From contig JACRLA010000210.1 of assembly GCA_016215145.1 (NCBI GenBank), positions 1 to 17,369 of the forward strand: DNA of 17,369 nt, in the 5' to 3' direction. Shown one piece after another: positions 14,335 through 17,369 of the stretch (the stretch's first letter is position 1; every line of letters begins with the position of its first letter). The DNA comes from Chloroflexota bacterium. GTDB lineage: Bacteria; Chloroflexota; Anaerolineae; Anaerolineales; VGOW01. The translations under genes and the position numbers were made by a program. The notes below the pieces were generated by a model, which had not been told where the DNA came from, searched no databases, and was given only the letters and a program-made list of their open reading frames with translations.

Positions 14335-14712
14335 ATGGCTGATTTAAATAAACTCGTCGAAGAACTGAGCACGCTGACCGTTTTGGAAGCGTCTCAATTG
14401 ACAAAATTGTTAGAAGAAAAATGGGGCGTGTCGGCTGCCGCGCCGATGGCGGTTGCCGCCGTTGCCGGTGCGGGCGCCGCCGCCGCTCCTGCGGAAGAGA
14501 AAACTGAATTCGCCGTGATCCTCAAAGAAGCCGGCCCCAAGAAGATTGACGTGATCAAAGTCATTCGCCAACTGACCAACCTCGGTTTGAAGGAAGCGAA
14601 AGATATGGCGGAAACCGCCGGTGTGAAAGTCCTCGATGGCGTGAGCAAAGACGCCGCCGAAGATGCGAAGAAGAAACTGACCGAAGTCGGCGCAGTGATC
14701 GAAGTCAAGTAA
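14335..14712 (+). CDS. rplL: 50S ribosomal protein L7/L12
   Basis: 125 residues from the chosen start MADLNKLVEELSTLTVLEASQLTKLLEEKWG. L7/L12 dimers on the stalk recruit EF-Tu, EF-G and other translational GTPases. The N-terminal dimerisation helix pair (1-33) is followed by an Ala-rich hinge (about 34-54) and the C-terminal factor-binding domain EFAVILKEAGPKKIDVIKVIRQLTNLGLKEAKDMAE. An in-frame ATG at 14320 would add five residues, but its own bases include GGAG (14322-14325) placed nine bases before ATG 14335, which makes 14335 the better start. A strong terminator follows. Confidence 0.97.
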   Translation: MADLNKLVEELSTLTVLEASQLTKLLEEKWGVSAAAPMAVAAVAGAGAAAAPAEEKTEFAVILKEAGPKKIDVIKVIRQLTNLGLKEAKDMAETAGVKVLDGVSKDAAEDAKKKLTEVGAVIEVK

Positions 14713-14733
14713 TTCGACTCGCTCGACAAAATA

Positions 14734-14764
14734 AAAAATGCGCTCTTGTTGAGAGCGCATTTTT
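14734..14764. terminator. strong bidirectional terminator after rplL
   Basis: AAAAATGCGCTCT (14734-14746), loop TGTTG, AGAGCGCATTTTT (14752-14764): a perfect 13-bp stem with a T-run to the right and an A-run to the left. It ends rightward transcription from rplL and can also serve the leftward gene whose stop is at 14780. Confidence 0.92.
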
Positions 14765-14779
14765 GTTTAAGAAATTTTA

Positions 14780-15643
14780 TTACGGGCGTTGCGTGCGCGT
14801 CGGCGAGGGCGTGATGGTGGGCGTTGCCGTGATCGGCGTTCCCGTGATCACAAAATCGGCGGAGCGTTTGAGGGTATCGCCCAAGAAGATCGAGACACGA
14901 TAATTGCCGGCATTCCATTTGCACTGCACCAGTGGACACTTGGCGGCGGCATACCCGCCCACGCCATAGATCCATCTATCGGTGTCAATGAAGATCGGTT
15001 TTCCATCTTTATACCAAACGACTGTTAATTGAACGCCTTCGTTGAAATCATTGAAGGTATAAATGGCGTGGAGATCGCTGATCTTCGCCGCATCAAATTG
15101 AGTCGCCGCGCCGATGGGAACGTAACGTGCGTTGTAATTTTGGGCGATGGTGATCACGCCAACGGCGGCGTTGGCATTGGGCGTGATGGGCGTGCTGTTG
15201 ATGGGTGTGACCAATTCTGCCGGAAACGCCGGTGTGCTGCTGGGGCTGGCGGTGAAGGTGAGCGACGGCGTAAGGGTTAGAGTCGGCGGCAGTGTTTGCG
15301 AAGGTGTGAGGGTGATCGTCGGCGTGAGGGTGATCGTCGGTGTAAGAGTCCGAGTCGGAGTCACGCTAGGGGTTGGGCTGATCGTCGGAGTGATGGTTGG
15401 CGGTATCACAATTTCGATCAACGGTTTGGCGGCGAGATTCAGCGAGACGGCGATCAACAAAAAGACAAATGCGAATCCGATGTTGCGCCATCCGCCTTCC
15501 AATTTTTGGCGGCGGATCATAAAGAACGGTTCGCCGCGTGATTGGAACAACATGAACAGTCCGCGCAGCAGCAACACGGCTAACGCCAGTGTGAGCGTCG
15601 TCGTCGTCCAAAAAAGAAATGAGTCGGTGTTTAGTTGAAACAT
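14780..15643 (-). CDS. membrane-anchored protein with Thr/Pro-rich linker and a C-terminal extracellular domain
   Basis: 287 residues, not recognised as a named family. Two hydrophobic segments are visible at about 10-33 and 55-80, joined by a short basic loop (MIRRQKLEGGW) that suggests both ends face outward. Residues 81-139 are a Thr/Pro linker with TITLTP hexapeptide repeats. A folded domain of about 107 residues follows (161-267), beta-rich in appearance, with a CPLVQC pair (Cys236, Cys241) and a WNAGNYRVSIFLGDTL stretch like an immunoglobulin-type strand pair. The tail is again Thr-Pro. Such linkers are common in surface proteins of Anaerolineae-like bacteria. It probably sits in the cytoplasmic membrane with the domain outside. 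No clear Shine-Dalgarno sequence precedes the ATG. Confidence 0.8.
   Translation of the reverse strand: MFQLNTDSFLFWTTTTLTLALAVLLLRGLFMLFQSRGEPFFMIRRQKLEGGWRNIGFAFVFLLIAVSLNLAAKPLIEIVIPPTITPTISPTPSVTPTRTLTPTITLTPTITLTPSQTLPPTLTLTPSLTFTASPSSTPAFPAELVTPINSTPITPNANAAVGVITIAQNYNARYVPIGAATQFDAAKISDLHAIYTFNDFNEGVQLTVVWYKDGKPIFIDTDRWIYGVGGYAAAKCPLVQCKWNAGNYRVSIFLGDTLKRSADFVITGTPITATPTITPSPTRTQRP
15303..15338. repeat. 18-bp tandem repeat inside the Thr/Pro linker coding region
   Basis: GGTGTGAGGGTGATCGTC and GGCGTGAGGGTGATCGTC are adjacent and differ by one base; a degraded third unit begins at 15339. On the coding (minus) strand each unit encodes the hexapeptide frame TITLTP. The linker therefore probably grows and shrinks by slippage or unequal recombination. 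Confidence 0.85.
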
Positions 15644-15667
15644 AGAAAACGCGGTATATGTTTAAGG

Positions 15668-15676
15668 ATTATAGCA
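15668..15676 (-). promoter_or_regulatory. extended -10 promoter for the leftward membrane-protein gene
   Basis: On the minus strand TGCTATAAT (complement of 15668-15676) is a perfect -10 with the TG extension. Any -35 is weak. Initiation near 15661 leaves a leader of about 18 bases before the ATG at 15643. Confidence 0.6.
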
Positions 15677-15684
15677 TTGAGGCG

Positions 15685-15713
15685 TTGCGCGCAATCTCTC
15701 GCCATGCTACAAT
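15685..15713 (+). promoter_or_regulatory. promoter for the bifunctional-nuclease-domain gene
   Basis: TTGCGC (15685-15690), a 17-base spacer and TACAAT (15708-15713), with TG at 15705-15706 (extended -10). Initiation near 15720 gives a leader of about 24 bases. It lies back to back with the leftward promoter, about 10 bases apart. Confidence 0.6.
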
Positions 15714-15743
15714 CTCACCAATGCGTTTTCGCAGGAGACAGAA

Positions 15744-16268
15744 ATGGTTGAAGTGACAGTTGATAGTATTCGTGTAAGTTTGATGTCCACTCATCGCGTG
15801 GTGATTCTTAAAGACGTGGAGAGTGAGCGCTATTTGCCGATCTGGATCGGCCCGTGTGAAGCCGACGCCATCACGGTGGAATTGCAAGAAGTGGAAGTGG
15901 CGCGACCGCTCACGCACGATATTCTGAAAACGACTATCAGCGCGTTGGGAGGCCGCCTCATCCGTGTGGAGATCAGCGATCTGAAGAATGACATTTTTTA
16001 TGCGACGCTGGTGATCGATTCGAAAGGCAAGTCGTTGGAGATTGACGCTCGCTCGTCAGATGCGTTGGCCTTAGCCGTGCGCTCTAAAATTCCGATCTAC
16101 GTGGACGACGACGTGATGAGCAAGGCGGCGATCTTGCCCGAAGCCGAGACGGAAGCCGAAGGCAAAGAAGATGCCAACGAGAATCTCGGCGCGTTTAAAG
16201 ATTTTGTGGACTCGCTCGACTTTGAAGACATTGACAAGAAAAAAGGCGACGAGGACGACGAGAAGTAA
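15744..16268 (+). CDS. bifunctional nuclease (BFN/DUF151) domain protein
   Basis: 174 residues. The BFN domain fills about 1-130: ILKDVESERYLPIWIGPCEADAI (21-43), RPLTHDILKTTISALGG (54-70), VEISDLKNDIFYATLVI (75-91), and IDARSSDALALAVRSKIPIYV (100-120). These match the conserved core of DUF151 proteins, a family with plant members reported to have DNase and RNase activity. The bacterial role is uncertain. The remaining tail (131-174) is very acidic, with an amphipathic FKDFVDSLDFEDID segment that could be a docking site. AGGAGA precedes the ATG. It is probably a single-gene transcript, closed by the hairpin terminator downstream. Confidence 0.88.
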   Translation: MVEVTVDSIRVSLMSTHRVVILKDVESERYLPIWIGPCEADAITVELQEVEVARPLTHDILKTTISALGGRLIRVEISDLKNDIFYATLVIDSKGKSLEIDARSSDALALAVRSKIPIYVDDDVMSKAAILPEAETEAEGKEDANENLGAFKDFVDSLDFEDIDKKKGDEDDEK

Positions 16269-16274
16269 AACTTT

Positions 16275-16307
16275 GAAACCCGCTTGAAGAAAGCGGGTTT
16301 CTTTTTT
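16275..16307 (+). terminator. intrinsic terminator after the BFN gene
   Basis: GAAACCCGCTT (16275-16285), loop GAAGA, AAGCGGGTTTC (16291-16301), then six Ts (16302-16307). A perfect 11-bp stem and clean T-run make this a standard Rho-independent terminator. Confidence 0.93.
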
Positions 16308-16310
16308 GTC

Positions 16311-16343
16311 AGACTTCCGAAGTCTTAAAGACTTCGGAAGTCT
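16311..16343. repeat. nested 15-3-15 palindrome before dnaB
   Basis: AGACTTCCGAAGTCT (16311-16325), loop TAA, AGACTTCGGAAGTCT (16329-16343) are perfect reverse complements. Each arm is itself a 7-1-7 palindrome (AGACTTC/GAAGTCT), so the DNA or RNA can fold as one long hairpin or two small ones. It stands four bases beyond the terminator T-run, so termination does not need it. Confidence 0.9.
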
Positions 16344-16360
16344 CTGGTTTCTTTTATAAT
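16333..16360 (+). promoter_or_regulatory. putative dnaB promoter, -35 region inside the palindrome
   Basis: TATAAT at 16355-16360 is a perfect -10. The best -35 match, TTCGGA (16333-16338, 16-base spacer), lies in the right arm of the nested palindrome. Initiation near 16367 would leave only about eight bases before the dnaB ATG, giving a leaderless or nearly leaderless mRNA. Confidence 0.55.
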
Positions 16361-16374
16361 ACCCCTCACCTGAT

Positions 16375-17369
16375 ATGACCGACACTCGTCTGCAAGACCT
16401 CAACACACCGCCTTACAATCTCGAAGCCGAAGAAGCCGTGCTGGGTTCGGTGCTGATCGATCCCGAATCTTTTTTTGATGTTGCCCAATTCCTCAAGTCC
16501 GATGATTTTCACACCGTCAAGCATCAATGGATTTGGGATGTGTTCGTCTATCTGCATGATCATAGTTCGCCGATTGATCTGCTGACGACTCAAAATGAAC
16601 TTGAGAAGCGTGTGCAACTTAACGAAGTCGGGGGCGCCGCCTACCTGACCCGACTCGTTACCCTGACCCCCACCGCTTACAACGCCGCCGCCTACGGCAA
16701 ACTTGTGGAAGAAGCCGCCACTCGCCGACGTTTGATTAGAGCCGCCGGTGATATTGCCAGATTTGCTTACGAGACTGGCACCGACATCAACACCGTCGTC
16801 GGTGAATCGGAAAAGGCGTTGTTCGCCATCAGCGAGCGGCGCAGCACGCAAGATTTGCGCGCGGTTGAAAAAGTTGCCAGCGAATACTACGACCGCATCA
16901 AATACCTTTACGATCATCAAACTGAAATTCTAGGCGTGCCGACGGGCTTCAAGGATTTAGATCGTTTGCTTGGTGGATTGCAAGCGTCTGATCTGCTCAT
17001 TCTTGCTGGTCGCCCCGGACGCGGCAAGACCAGCCTCATGCTTTCGATTGCCCTCAACGCGGCAAAGGTTTATCACAAACGGGTTGCCGTGTTCTCGTTG
17101 GAAATGTCTAACGAACAATTGATGCAGCGTTTGGTGGCGCAAGAGACACACATCAACTCGCAACGATTACGCATGGGCAAACTGGAAGAAGATGAGTGGA
17201 CGAAGTTCACGCACGCGATTAATATCTTGAGCGATACCGGACTCTACCTCGACGACACCCCGGCGATCTCGGCCTTGGAGGTACGCACCAAGTGCCGCCG
17301 TTTGCACAGTGAGATCAAGCTTGATCTGGTCGTTGTGGATTATTTGCAGTGGATGACCAGCGACTCGCG
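16375..17369 (+). CDS. dnaB: replicative DNA helicase DnaB, 3' end cut by the window
   Basis: The first 331 residues are present; the frame is open to the window edge. DnaB is the hexameric helicase that unwinds DNA at the fork and recruits primase. The N-terminal domain begins PPYNLEAEEAVLGSVLIDPE (12-31) and includes EVGGAAYLTRL. After a linker the RecA-like domain starts with GVPTGFKDLDRLLGGLQASDLLILAGRPGRGKTS. The Walker A (GRPGRGKT, 212-219) has Gly-Arg where many homologues have Ser-Met. SLEMSNEQLMQRL and the Walker B LVVVDYLQ near the end are typical. The ATG at 16375 has no Shine-Dalgarno sequence and lies close to a TATAAT, so a leaderless transcript is likely. No intein is seen in the visible part. 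Confidence 0.96.
   Translation, partial: MTDTRLQDLNTPPYNLEAEEAVLGSVLIDPESFFDVAQFLKSDDFHTVKHQWIWDVFVYLHDHSSPIDLLTTQNELEKRVQLNEVGGAAYLTRLVTLTPTAYNAAAYGKLVEEAATRRRLIRAAGDIARFAYETGTDINTVVGESEKALFAISERRSTQDLRAVEKVASEYYDRIKYLYDHQTEILGVPTGFKDLDRLLGGLQASDLLILAGRPGRGKTSLMLSIALNAAKVYHKRVAVFSLEMSNEQLMQRLVAQETHINSQRLRMGKLEEDEWTKFTHAINILSDTGLYLDDTPAISALEVRTKCRRLHSEIKLDLVVVDYLQWMTSDS

Overview
The window looks like chromosomal DNA of a bacterium, most likely a member of the Chloroflexota and perhaps an Anaerolineae-type lineage. This is an inference from several signs: moderate GC content, an RpoB with a long insertion near its C-terminus, an S12 with an N-terminal insertion, a membrane protein with a Thr-Pro linker, and spacers full of short palindromes. 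No database search was possible.

Layout, left to right. Positions 1-284 hold a 34-bp tandem repeat array and a 13-bp inverted repeat in front of a cytosolic HtrA-like serine protease with a PDZ domain (285-1172). A hairpin terminator and a putative promoter precede a MenC/N-acylamino-acid racemase-type enolase-superfamily enzyme (1274-2437). The transcription/translation block follows: rpoB (2555-6469) behind a near-consensus promoter; rpsL, rpsG, fusA and tuf (6719-11023) behind a second near-consensus promoter and a structured leader; then rpmG, tRNA-Trp(CCA), secE, nusG, rplK and rplA (11073-13414); then rplJ and rplL (13687-14712) behind an L10-binding leader with an intrinsic terminator/attenuator. 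A strong terminator at 14734-14764 closes this block. A leftward gene for a membrane-anchored Thr/Pro-rich protein (14780-15643) shares a divergent promoter region with a bifunctional-nuclease-domain (DUF151) gene (15744-16268). The window ends inside dnaB (from 16375).

Together the genes supply the RNA polymerase beta subunit, NusG, the Sec translocase subunit SecE, seven ribosomal proteins and the elongation factors EF-G and EF-Tu. All are growth-rate-linked genes. The order differs from the common secE-nusG-rplKAJL-rpoB-rpoC-rpsL-rpsG-fusA-tuf arrangement. Here rpoB-rpsL-rpsG-fusA-tuf lies in front of the rpmG-to-rplL part, and rpoC is absent between rpoB and rpsL.

No gene-free stretch exceeds 300 bases. 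The longest are 1-284, 6470-6718 and 13415-13686, and each holds the elements listed. I see no mobile element, CRISPR array or obvious foreign island. The least explained features are the intergenic palindromes, the rpoB and rpsL leaders, the RpoB insertion and the divergent EF-Tu G domain.
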